Assembly (NCBI GenBank): GCA_944354085.1
Contig: CALVPW010000005.1
Span: forward strand, 1-30,874
Source of the DNA: an uncultured Clostridia bacterium
GTDB lineage: Bacteria > Bacillota > Clostridia > Christensenellales > Borkfalkiaceae
Reading direction: 5' to 3'
DNA: 30,874 nucleotides
This document shows positions 1-6,798 of this stretch, piece after piece. The notes under the pieces are model-generated. The model saw only the letters and a list, made by a program, of their open reading frames with translations. It was not told the origin of the DNA and ran no database searches. The translations under genes were made by a program, and so were the position numbers. Each line of letters begins with the position of its first letter. Positions within the stretch are counted from its first letter, which is position 1.

Positions 1-12
1 ACCTGTATGGGG

Positions 13-74
13 TTATAAAAAAAGAAATAATCCGAACGCTCCGCCGAATAAAATCGGTTTGAGGTTCGGATTAT
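13..74 (-). terminator. Intrinsic terminator downstream of tRNA-Ser
   Basis: Read on the minus strand, an 11-bp stem (arms 64-74 and 27-37) encloses a smaller CCGA/TCGG hairpin. It is followed by a T-rich stretch opposite 13-27 (TTTCTTTTTTTAT). This is a normal intrinsic terminator layout and would end the minus-strand transcript that begins upstream of the tRNA-Ser gene, leaving a trailer of about 200 nt. The gene that might lie to the left of the window is not visible. Confidence 0.65.
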
Positions 75-81
75 ACTCGTT

Positions 82-99
82 TGGCGCAGAGAAAGGGAT
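82..99 (-). repeat. Second copy of the tRNA-Ser 3' end
   Basis: These 18 bases are identical to 278-295, which hold the CCA end, discriminator, acceptor 3' strand and part of the T-stem of the tRNA-Ser gene, in the same orientation. The match stops inside the T-arm. No anticodon arm or D-arm can be folded around this copy, so it is a fragment and not a second tRNA. It may be a relic of a tandem tRNA gene or of integration and excision at the tRNA 3' end; the sequence alone does not decide. Confidence 0.75.
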
Positions 100-216
100 C
101 AGCGCCTTTGGCGGCGCGCCCCGGTGCACAGCCCGCAGGGCTGTGCAGTTTGCGCCCATGCCTGTTTTTTCTTTGCTCTCTACGCAAACCGTTTGCTCGC
201 GCAAACGCCTCCACCC

Positions 217-299
217 TCAAATCCCTTTCATTTGGTTACAACACGAACGGCGGCGGGCATTTGCCCGCCGCCGTTCGTGGCGCAGAGAAAGGGATTTGA
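217..299. repeat. Nested inverted repeat overlapping the tRNA-Ser 3' end
   Basis: The inner part is a perfect 17-bp inverted repeat (242-258 with 263-279, loop ATTT) that begins inside the encoded CCA of the tRNA. The outer part is a 13-base inverted repeat, TCAAATCCCTTTC at 217-229 against its complement at 287-299, where 287-299 is the T-arm and acceptor region of the tRNA. In the minus-strand transcript the tRNA is therefore followed at once by a very stable hairpin and then by a segment complementary to its own T-arm. No T-run follows the inner hairpin, so it is unlikely to be a terminator. Confidence 0.8.
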
Positions 300-367
300 A
301 CCCTTGGATACATTCCTGCATCACACGATTTCGAATCGTGCGCGTTCGACCGCTCCGCCATCTCTGC
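278..367 (-). tRNA. tRNA-Ser (anticodon CGA)
   Basis: The minus strand folds as a class II tRNA. The acceptor stem is GCAGAGA/TCTCTGC (367-361 with 288-282). The anticodon stem CACGA/TCGTG carries the loop TTCGAAA, giving anticodon CGA for the UCG codon. A long variable arm GATGCA-GGAA-TGTATC fits serine. The T-arm is AAGGG-TTCAAAT-CCCTT. The discriminator is G, typical of tRNA-Ser, and the CCA end is encoded at 280-278. The long variable arm and G73 exclude other CGA-like readings. The gene stands alone with its own promoter; its trailer is unusual (see the inverted repeat). Confidence 0.95.
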
Positions 368-380
368 AAATCGCTCATAT

Positions 381-409
381 ATTCTACAATAACTTTTCCC
401 GAAAAGCAA
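381..409 (-). promoter_or_regulatory. Sigma-A type promoter of tRNA-Ser
   Basis: On the minus strand a -35 TTGCTT (409-404) and a -10 TAGAAT (386-381) are separated by 17 bases. The predicted start is near 374, about 7 bases before the mature tRNA 5' end at 367. TTGCTT recurs as -35 in two other promoters of this window. Confidence 0.7.
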
Positions 410-477
410 GCTATTTGCACGGCTTTCGGGGATTTTTTTTGCGTTTTGCGATTTTTCCCGCAATTTTGGGAGAGACG

Positions 478-535
478 TTGCGTTTTCGGCAAAGTTGTGC
501 TACAATAGGCGTTGAGATCGCCCGCCGTGCGGGCG
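478..535 (+). promoter_or_regulatory. Promoter and 5' hairpin of the M32 carboxypeptidase gene
   Basis: A -35 TTGCGT (478-483) and an extended -10 TGCTACAAT (hexamer 501-506) are 17 bases apart, placing the start near 513. The leader contains a 7-bp hairpin CGCCCGC-CGT-GCGGGCG (519-535), which ends just before the ribosome binding site AAGGAGA (537-543). A similar hairpin precedes the ribosome binding site of the hydratase gene at 3586-3602. Confidence 0.65.
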
Positions 536-547
536 TAAGGAGACCTT

Positions 548-2062
548 ATGAACGCAAAGACGAAACGTGCCAAACAAACATATCTTGCCGTCAACCGCCG
601 CCTGCGCGCGCTCGGGCTTCCCTTCTTTTTGAACACGTGGGAGGAGGAAGTCATGCCCAAGGCGGGAAAGCCATACCGCAACATGCAGCTTGTGGAGCTT
701 TCCGCCATGGCGTACGAGTATCAGACGGGCAGACGCTATACGCGGAGCATCCAAACGCTGTACGAAGACCGCGCCGCGCTCGATCGCGTTCTTCGCCACG
801 AGATCGAAGAGGCGAAAAAGAACGCCGATAAGCTCGCGAAGATCCCCAAGGCGGAGTATCTTGCCTATCAGAACACCGTTTTGGAGGCGTATCCTAAATT
901 TGTCGAAGCCAAAACGACGGGGCGTTTTGCGCCCGTCAAGCCGTATTTGAAGGACATCCTCGCCTACAAACGCAAGTACGCGGCATGGGAGGAGACGGAT
1001 ACGCTCAGCGGTTACGATATTTTATTGGATGAGTTCGAAGAGGGGATGACGGCGCAAAAGTACGACGCCTTTTTCGGGCTCGTCAAACAGGAACTCGTGC
1101 CCTTTTTGCAGCGGGTGCTCTCCGCACAAAAAAAGGTGCATCCCGCCTTTTCGGAACGCACCTTTCCCGTGGAGAAGCAAAAGGCGTTCTGCGCCTATCT
1201 TGGCAAGGTCATGCTCTTCGATCCCGCCAAGACGATGATGGGGGAGAGCGAGCATCCCTACACCAACAACAACGGCAATTGCGACGTGCGCATCACCAAC
1301 CATTTTTACGAACACGACCTTGCGAGCGCCATCTTCAGCGCCATCCACGAGATGGGGCACGCGCTGTACGAATTGCAGGTCTCGGACGATTTACAGGGTA
1401 CCATGTCCGGGGGTGGGGTCTCCATGGCGATGCACGAGAGCCAGTCGCGCTTCTTTGAAAATATCGTCGGGCGCAGCCGCGCGTTCTGGGAGCGGCACTA
1501 TCCCGTTCTCAAAGAGATCTTCCGCGAGGAGCTTTCAGACGTTTCGCTCGACGACTTCTACGCGTATATCAACCACGTGAGCGCGGGGCTCGTGCGCACG
1601 GAGGCGGACGAGCTCACCTATCCGCTACACGTGCTCATCCGCTACGAGATGGAAAAAGGCATGATGGAAGGGACGGTGACGGAGGAGAACGTCGAAGCGG
1701 TGTGGAACGAAAAGTACAAGCAGTACCTCGGCGTCGACGTGCCGGATGCGGGGCGCGGCGTTGCGCAGGATATGCACTGGTACAGCGGCGAACTCGGATA
1801 TTTCCCGACGTACGCGCTGGGCTCGGCATACGGCGCGCAGATGCTCTCCGCCATGCGCAAGGACTTTGACGCGGACGCCGCCATGGGCGAGGAGACGCTG
1901 TGCACGATCGCCGCGTGGCTCAAAGAGCACATCCACAAATTCGGCGCGTCCATGCCGCCCGCAGAGATCTTTGCGATCGCCTGCGGTGCGCCCTTCGATG
2001 CGCACTACTATATCGACCATCTCAAACAAAAGTATGCCGCGCTCTGCGGCATCGCACCGTAA
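548..2062 (+). CDS. Carboxypeptidase M32 (Taq family metallocarboxypeptidase)
   Basis: The 504-residue protein has the normal length of family M32 enzymes, which remove C-terminal residues from peptides using a zinc or cobalt ion in the cytoplasm. The HExxH motif is His267-Glu268-x-x-His271. The third metal ligand is expected in the family motif HES(Q) at 296-298 (Glu297). The conserved motif around HVLIRYEMEKG also follows. There is no signal peptide. The start ATG is preceded by AAGGAGA at 5 bases. The SDR gene begins 9 bases after the stop, with its ribosome binding site directly on the stop codon, so the two are probably one transcript. Family assignment is secure; the physiological peptide substrate is unknown. 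Confidence 0.95.
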   Translation: MNAKTKRAKQTYLAVNRRLRALGLPFFLNTWEEEVMPKAGKPYRNMQLVELSAMAYEYQTGRRYTRSIQTLYEDRAALDRVLRHEIEEAKKNADKLAKIPKAEYLAYQNTVLEAYPKFVEAKTTGRFAPVKPYLKDILAYKRKYAAWEETDTLSGYDILLDEFEEGMTAQKYDAFFGLVKQELVPFLQRVLSAQKKVHPAFSERTFPVEKQKAFCAYLGKVMLFDPAKTMMGESEHPYTNNNGNCDVRITNHFYEHDLASAIFSAIHEMGHALYELQVSDDLQGTMSGGGVSMAMHESQSRFFENIVGRSRAFWERHYPVLKEIFREELSDVSLDDFYAYINHVSAGLVRTEADELTYPLHVLIRYEMEKGMMEGTVTEENVEAVWNEKYKQYLGVDVPDAGRGVAQDMHWYSGELGYFPTYALGSAYGAQMLSAMRKDFDADAAMGEETLCTIAAWLKEHIHKFGASMPPAEIFAIACGAPFDAHYYIDHLKQKYAALCGIAP

Positions 2063-2071
2063 GGGGAGACT

Positions 2072-2857
2072 ATGGAATACACGCTCGTGACGGGCGCGTG
2101 CGGCGGATTGGGCGGCGCGTTCGTAGATTGTTTGGCGGCGCGCGGCGAAGCGCTCTTTCTGACGGGGCGGAGCGCCGCAAAGCTGCAAACGCTTGCAGCG
2201 TCTCTTCGCGAACGGTATCCCGCGCTCGCCGTCGAGACGTGCGCGTGCGATCTTTCGGACAGCGCCTCGCGCGAGGCGCTCTTTGCCTATGCGGATGAAA
2301 AGCGGATGCGTTTTTCCCGCCTTGTGTATGTGGCGGGCGTCGATATCCAAAAGGCGGCGGAAGCGTACACGGAAGCCAAGATCGTCTTACAATCCCGCGT
2401 CAATCTGGAGGGCGCCGTATCGCTTGCCCGCGGCGTGTTTTTGCGCCGCGGCGAAGGCTGCGAGCTGCTTGCGGTGGGGAGCATGTCGGCGGGTTGTCCC
2501 ATGCCGTATTTTGCGCTGTACAGCGCCACGAAAAAGGGGCTCGAACAGTTTTGGGTGGCGCTCAGGACGGAAGTGAAAGGGCGCGCCAAGGCGACGGTGG
2601 TGCTTCCGGGCGGCATCCCCACGCGGGAGGATATCATCGAGAATATCAAAACGCACGGCTGGTTCGGGCGCGTTTCGGCGCTCCCGCCCGCAAAAGTCGC
2701 TGCCGCGTCGCTCAAAGCCGTCGCGCGCAACAAGCGCAAAAAGGTGATCGGGGGCTGGAATAAATTCCTGTACGTTTTGGAGCATCTCGTGCCGCTCCCG
2801 ATCCGCCTGCGCGTCATCGCAAAGATCTGGGGAAAGACGCAAAAGGACGCATTCTGA
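2072..2857 (+). CDS. SDR family NAD(P)-dependent oxidoreductase
   Basis: This 261-residue protein has the classical short-chain dehydrogenase layout. A nucleotide-binding TGACGGLGG motif starts at residue 7. The usual NNAG motif appears as VAGVD. A serine lies in GSMSAG, and the catalytic pair YSATK is Tyr150 and Lys154. It would bind NAD(P)H through a Rossmann fold. The substrate cannot be read from the sequence. The C-terminal part is basic (RNKRKK) and somewhat hydrophobic, as in SDR proteins related to YqjQ/DltE types, but I do not assign it there. It follows the M32 peptidase by 9 bases and ends at a bidirectional terminator. Confidence 0.9.
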   Translation: MEYTLVTGACGGLGGAFVDCLAARGEALFLTGRSAAKLQTLAASLRERYPALAVETCACDLSDSASREALFAYADEKRMRFSRLVYVAGVDIQKAAEAYTEAKIVLQSRVNLEGAVSLARGVFLRRGEGCELLAVGSMSAGCPMPYFALYSATKKGLEQFWVALRTEVKGRAKATVVLPGGIPTREDIIENIKTHGWFGRVSALPPAKVAAASLKAVARNKRKKVIGGWNKFLYVLEHLVPLPIRLRVIAKIWGKTQKDAF

Positions 2858-2861
2858 TCAA

Positions 2862-2900
2862 AAAAACGGCGCGGGCGATCGCCCGCGCCGTGCCGTTTTT
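2862..2900. terminator. Bidirectional terminator between convergent genes
   Basis: A perfect palindrome ACGGCGCGGGCGA/TCGCCCGCGCCGT (2866-2891) is flanked by an A-run on the left (2859-2865) and a T-run on the right (2896-2900). It serves the SDR gene on the plus strand and the PH-domain gene on the minus strand. Confidence 0.85.
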
Positions 2901-2904
2901 GCGC

Positions 2905-3414
2905 TTATTTTTTCTTTTTGAAGGCGTCCTCTTCCTCCGCGGTGGAGAAGGAGAATCCGATATGTTCCCCGCGGGAAAGGAGGGCGCGCACGAACGCGTC
3001 GTATTCGGCGGGGCGGATGACGACGACGATATACTTCGTCTTTTCGCCGTCAAAGTACACGGCAAGTTTGCCCGCGCCGCGGAAGTGGTGCACGGAGCGG
3101 ATGGCGTCCAAGGGGTATCTCATGCGGATGAACCCGAACGCGACGATAAGCGACGTTTCCGTGAGTATGTACTGCGAACGGACGAGCATCGCCGTCAATA
3201 CGATGGCGATCCCCACGCTCACGATGTATAAAACGGCGTATTTGAGCCATTCGAGCGCCGACGAAAGATCGCCTTGGAGAAATCCGACGAATTGCCATGT
3301 GGTGAGGGCAAATCCTGCCGCAGCCAGCGCGATCCCCGCCGCCAAAAGGGCGACGACGGGGGCGGAAAAGCGGAAGCGGTAGCGGACTTTGCCGTGCGGG
3401 AGAAGTTCGTTCAT
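2905..3414 (-). CDS. PH-domain membrane protein
   Basis: The protein has 169 residues from the ATG at 3414. Two hydrophobic helices lie at about residues 15-37 and 55-77. A C-terminal domain of about 85 residues follows, with the pattern of bacterial PH-like domains: a YILTETSLIVAFG strand pair, then the YPLDAIRSV turn, then a final helix EYDAFVRALLSRG. Function is unknown; such proteins are usually small membrane-anchored domains of unassigned role. The open frame extends upstream to 3558, but the extension crosses two promoters and has no ribosome binding site. The chosen ATG has no Shine-Dalgarno sequence and lies at the predicted transcription start, so the mRNA may be leaderless. The tail ends in KKKK. 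Confidence 0.8.
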   Translation of the reverse strand: MNELLPHGKVRYRFRFSAPVVALLAAGIALAAAGFALTTWQFVGFLQGDLSSALEWLKYAVLYIVSVGIAIVLTAMLVRSQYILTETSLIVAFGFIRMRYPLDAIRSVHHFRGAGKLAVYFDGEKTKYIVVVIRPAEYDAFVRALLSRGEHIGFSFSTAEEEDAFKKKK

Positions 3415-3420
3415 ACCCGT

Positions 3421-3449
3421 ATTATAACAGTTTGTCTTAAAAAAAGCAA
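3421..3449 (-). promoter_or_regulatory. Promoter of the PH-domain gene (leaderless type)
   Basis: On the minus strand the -35 TTGCTT (3449-3444), a 17-base spacer and the extended -10 TGTTATAAT (hexamer 3426-3421) form a near-consensus promoter. Only six bases (ACGGGT) lie between the -10 and the ATG at 3414, so the A of ATG is at the expected +1. Confidence 0.75.
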
Positions 3450-3540
3450 GGCGTGCGGGGCGGTGTTCTCTCTTTTTCGCGCGGGAAAGCGTCCGATACG
3501 AAAAAATCCTGCCGAATCTGCGCGGATCTGTGCCGAACGC

Positions 3541-3602
3541 TTGAAAATTCGTCCGCAATCATGTATAATACGATATCATACACACACGGCGGGAGCCGCC
3601 GT
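3541..3602 (+). promoter_or_regulatory. Promoter and 5' hairpin of the hydratase gene
   Basis: TTGAAA (3541-3546), a 17-base spacer and TATAAT (3564-3569) place the start near 3576. The leader of about 40 bases carries a 7-bp hairpin ACGGCGG-GAG-CCGCCGT (3586-3602). It ends just before the ribosome binding site GGAGGAGG (3606-3613). The promoter is divergent from that of the PH-domain gene. Confidence 0.8.
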
Positions 3603-3616
3603 CACGGAGGAGGAAC

Positions 3617-5851
3617 ATGGTCAAACTCATCAAAAAAGGCGTCTACTATACGGAAGGGCGCATCGTCAAGGAAGCGCAGGCGTTTTTCACTTCGGAGAAG
3701 AAGGAAGCCGCCGTCAAGAGCACGCTTTCCTACGCCGTCCTGAAAGCGCACAACGCGGGCAGCGACGAGGATCTGCGCATCCGGTTCGATGCGATCGCCT
3801 CGCACGATATCACGTACGTGGGCATCATCCAGACGGCAAAGGCGAGCGGGCTCAAACAGTTCCCCATCCCGTATACGCTCACCAACTGCCATAACTCTTT
3901 GTGCGCGGTGGGCGGGACCATCAACGAGGACGATCACGTGTTCGGGCTCTCGGCGGCGAAAAAATACGGCGGCGATTACGTGCCCGCACACCTTGCCGTC
4001 ATCCATCAGTACATGCGCGAATGCGCCGCCAAATGCGGGGCGATGATCCTCGGTTCCGATTCGCATACCCGTTACGGCGCGCTCGGCACGATGGCGATCG
4101 GCGAAGGGGGACCCGAACTCGTCAAGCAGCTGCTTTCGCAGACGTACGACGTCAAGCGCCCGCCCGTGATCGCGGTCTACCTCAAAGGCAAGCTCCGCCG
4201 CGGCGTCGGCCCGCAGGACGTGGCGCTCGCGCTCGTCAAGGCGACCTTCCCGAGCGGCTTCGTCAAAAACAAGATCTTGGAGTTCATCGGCCCCGGGATC
4301 GCCAACCTCTCCATGGACTACCGCATCGGCATCGACGTGATGACGACGGAGACCACCTGTCTTTCTTCCATTTGGGAGACGGACGAAAAGACGCACGAAT
4401 ACTACGCCGTTCACGGCAGAGAGGGGGATTATCGGGAGCTCAAAGTCAAGGCGCCCGCCTATTACGACGGCGCGGTCGTCATCGATCTCTCGCGCGTGGA
4501 GCCCATGATCGCGCTCCCGTTCCATCCCTCCAACGCCTATACCATCCGCGAATTTTTACAGCGCCCCGCCGAACTTTTGAAGATCGCCGAAGAGCAGGGC
4601 AGAAAGCTCCGCGGGGACGACGGCTTTACCCTCACCGATAAGGTGAAGGACGGAAAGGTATACGTCGATCAGGGCGTCATCGCGGGCTGCGCGGGCGGCG
4701 GCTACGAGAACGTCGCCGAGGCGGCGGAGATCCTGCGCGGCAAGAGCGTCGGAACGGGCAGTTTTTCGCTCAGCGTGTATCCCGCTTCCCAACCCGTCTA
4801 TAAAGCGCTCGTCGAGGGCGGCTATGCGGGTACGCTCATGGAGGCGGGCGCCATCGTCAAAACGGCGTTCTGCGGTCCCTGCTTTGGCGCGGGCGACGTG
4901 CCCGCCAACAACGGGCTCTCCATCCGTCACACCACCCGTAATTTTGAGAACCGCGAGGGCAGCAAACCCGCCGCGGGACAGCTCGCCGCAGTCGCGCTCA
5001 TGGACGCGCGCTCCATCGCTGCCACGGCGGCAAACGGCGGCGTGCTCACGTCCGCGCTCGACTACGCGTATACGAAGCGCGTCAAAAAGTACAAATTTGA
5101 CGGGAAGATCTACGAGAACCGCGTCTATCACGGCGCGGGCAAGCCCGATGCCTCCGCACAGCTCGTGTACGGTCCCAACATTGCCGATTGGCCCGCGCAG
5201 ATCGCGCTTGGCAAGCATCTTTTGATGAAGGTCGTCTCCGTCCTCACCGATCCCGTGACGACGACGGACGAACTCATCCCTTCGGGCGAGACCTCGTCCT
5301 ATCGTTCCAATCCCATGAAACTTGCGGGATTCGCACTCTCGCGCAAGGATCCCGCGTACGTCTCCCGCGCAAAAGAGGTCGCCGCCGAGGAAGCGGCGCG
5401 CCGTGCGGAAGGGCGCCTTCCCGAGAGCGTTTTGTCCGCGCTCGGCACGTTCGTGCCCGCCGAAGGCACGATCTTCGGCAGCGTCGTCGTCTCCAACAAG
5501 CCGGGCGACGGTTCCGCGCGCGAGCAGGCGGCGTCCTGCCAGCGCGTTCTGGGCGGCGTTGCGAACATCTGCAAAGAGTACGCGACCAAGCGCTACCGCT
5601 CCAACCTCATCAACTGGGGGATGCTGCCCTTCACCTGCGAAAAGGCGGGGCTCAGCGTGGGCGACTTCGTATATGTGTCCGATATCGCCGCCGCCGTCGC
5701 CGCGGGGGAGGAGCGCGTCGTCGCCAAAGTCATCACGGGCGGCAAAACGCGCGATATCGCGCTCGAACTCGGCACGCTGACCGAGGACGAACGCAAGATC
5801 CTGCTCGCAGGCTGCCTGATCAATTATAACAAGGAAAAGGCGGGTCTGTGA
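3617..5851 (+). CDS. Aconitase-superfamily hydratase (YbhJ-like)
   Basis: The 744-residue protein has all parts of an aconitase fold. The N-terminal domains carry TNCHNSLCAVGG and the GSDSHTRYG motif. Three cysteines are placed to hold a [4Fe-4S] cluster: Cys358 in AGCAGG, and Cys419 and Cys422 in FCGPCFG. A C-terminal swivel domain carries GSAREQAA and RYRSNLINWG. It should be a cytoplasmic hydro-lyase on a hydroxy-carboxylic acid. The overall pattern resembles the uncharacterised YbhJ branch more than AcnA, AcnB or LeuC, and no citrate-cycle gene is nearby, so I do not call it citrate aconitase. The stop overlaps the start of the macrodomain gene, so the two are translationally linked. A strong ribosome binding site supports the start. 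Confidence 0.88.
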   Translation: MVKLIKKGVYYTEGRIVKEAQAFFTSEKKEAAVKSTLSYAVLKAHNAGSDEDLRIRFDAIASHDITYVGIIQTAKASGLKQFPIPYTLTNCHNSLCAVGGTINEDDHVFGLSAAKKYGGDYVPAHLAVIHQYMRECAAKCGAMILGSDSHTRYGALGTMAIGEGGPELVKQLLSQTYDVKRPPVIAVYLKGKLRRGVGPQDVALALVKATFPSGFVKNKILEFIGPGIANLSMDYRIGIDVMTTETTCLSSIWETDEKTHEYYAVHGREGDYRELKVKAPAYYDGAVVIDLSRVEPMIALPFHPSNAYTIREFLQRPAELLKIAEEQGRKLRGDDGFTLTDKVKDGKVYVDQGVIAGCAGGGYENVAEAAEILRGKSVGTGSFSLSVYPASQPVYKALVEGGYAGTLMEAGAIVKTAFCGPCFGAGDVPANNGLSIRHTTRNFENREGSKPAAGQLAAVALMDARSIAATAANGGVLTSALDYAYTKRVKKYKFDGKIYENRVYHGAGKPDASAQLVYGPNIADWPAQIALGKHLLMKVVSVLTDPVTTTDELIPSGETSSYRSNPMKLAGFALSRKDPAYVSRAKEVAAEEAARRAEGRLPESVLSALGTFVPAEGTIFGSVVVSNKPGDGSAREQAASCQRVLGGVANICKEYATKRYRSNLINWGMLPFTCEKAGLSVGDFVYVSDIAAAVAAGEERVVAKVITGGKTRDIALELGTLTEDERKILLAGCLINYNKEKAGL

Positions 5852-6696
5852 TGTACACGCTCGGCAGCTACGTCTCCGCCGTCGACCTCACGCCGTATGC
5901 GCGGCCCGAGACGCTCCCGCCCGAGGCGTGCGCCGCCGCGACGGACGCCCTCCTCAAATATCTTTTGCGGGAACGCGGGCTCATCGCCGCGTTTTCCGCC
6001 ACGCAGGAAAAAAAGCGCGCCCTCGTGCGCGGGTATATGAACGAGCGCCCCGCCCATCCCATCCCGCCCGAGATCGTCGCGCTGCAGGACGGGCTGTTCT
6101 GGACGGAGAGCGTTTCCAAGGGGATCGTCTCCATGGACGAGCTCACGTTCAACGCGCAGGGCATGGCGCTGTGGGAGGGGGATATCACCCGTCTTGCAGC
6201 GGACGGCATCGTCAACGCCGCCAACCGCGGGCTTTTGGGTTGTTTTTTGCCCAATCACGCCTGTATCGACAACGTCATCCATTCGGCGGCGGGCATGCAG
6301 CTGCGGGACGACTGCGCCAAGATCATTGCCGCGCAGGGGCACGAGGAGAACGTGGGCGACTGCAAGATCACCCGCGCTTTCAACCTGCCGAGCAAATACG
6401 TGCTGCACACGGTGGGTCCCATGATCCGCCGCGAGGTGGGGGAGAACGAGCGCGCGCAGCTGCGTTCGTGCTATCTCGCCTGTCTCGACGCCGCGGAGGC
6501 GGCGGGATTGAAGAGCGTCGCGTTCTGCTGCATCGCAACGGGGGTGTTCAGCTTCCCGCGGGAGGAGGCGGCGGAGATCGCCGTGGGCGCCGTGCTCCGC
6601 CGGAAGATGCGCCGTCCTGATGCGCCCAAGGTCGTCTTCAACACCTTTTTGCCCGAAGATACCGCCATCTATCGCAACATTCTTTCGATGCTATGA
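5851..6696 (+). CDS. Zinc-type macrodomain protein (probable protein-ADP-ribose hydrolase)
   Basis: The protein has 281 residues. A helical N-terminal part of about 100 residues is followed by a macrodomain from about residue 105, with EGDIT and VNAANRGLLGC. The spacing Cys131, His136, Cys138 (GCFLPNHACIDN) matches the zinc site of the staphylococcal and streptococcal macrodomains that reverse protein ADP-ribosylation. HTVGP and CCIATGVFSFP complete the ADP-ribose pocket. In those species the gene stands beside a SirTM sirtuin, lipoate ligase and GcvH-L; here its partner is the hydratase, with TGATG stop/start overlap. A GTG at 5848 is an alternative start; I prefer the ATG, 10 bases after AAAAGG. 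The enzymatic role is inferred from the family. Confidence 0.9.
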   Translation: MYTLGSYVSAVDLTPYARPETLPPEACAAATDALLKYLLRERGLIAAFSATQEKKRALVRGYMNERPAHPIPPEIVALQDGLFWTESVSKGIVSMDELTFNAQGMALWEGDITRLAADGIVNAANRGLLGCFLPNHACIDNVIHSAAGMQLRDDCAKIIAAQGHEENVGDCKITRAFNLPSKYVLHTVGPMIRREVGENERAQLRSCYLACLDAAEAAGLKSVAFCCIATGVFSFPREEAAEIAVGAVLRRKMRRPDAPKVVFNTFLPEDTAIYRNILSML

Positions 6697-6704
6697 ACGT
6701 CTTT

Positions 6705-6725
6705 GCCGCCTGCGGGCGGCTTTTT
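6705..6725 (+). terminator. Intrinsic terminator after the macrodomain gene
   Basis: The stem GCCGCC/GGCGGC (6705-6710 with 6715-6720), with loop TGCG, is followed directly by five T residues. Confidence 0.8.
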
Positions 6726-6751
6726 CGTACGGGCAAAATAATTGCAGGGTA

Positions 6752-6780
6752 TTGACAAATCTTGTCGAAGACTTTATAAT
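6752..6780 (+). promoter_or_regulatory. Consensus sigma-A promoter of the lemA operon
   Basis: TTGACA (6752-6757), a 17-base spacer and TATAAT (6775-6780) match both hexamers perfectly, the only promoter in the window to do so. The predicted start is near 6787. The leader is only about 12 bases, and the ribosome binding site is weak (AGGGTGAAAG before the ATG at 6799). A strong promoter joined to a weak initiation site is notable. Confidence 0.88.
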
Positions 6781-6798
6781 ATCATATAGGGTGAAAGC

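Noticed and set aside
82..183. A second complete tRNA between 82 and 183 on the minus strand
   Set aside because: The ends could pair as an acceptor stem (GTAGAGA with TCTCTGC), but no D-arm, anticodon loop or T-loop can be formed; a long perfect hairpin occupies the middle.
59..508. Open frames across the tRNA-Ser locus
   Set aside because: They run through the tRNA gene, its hairpins and both promoters, have no ribosome binding site and show no protein family pattern.
3415..3558. N-terminal extension of the PH-domain protein to 3558
   Set aside because: It crosses its own promoter and the divergent hydratase promoter, has no ribosome binding site, and adds a non-hydrophobic stretch without family pattern.
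3617..5851. Citrate-cycle aconitase (AcnA)
   Set aside because: The cluster cysteines are present, but the protein is shorter than AcnA, its conserved segments resemble the YbhJ branch, and no citrate-cycle genes are near.
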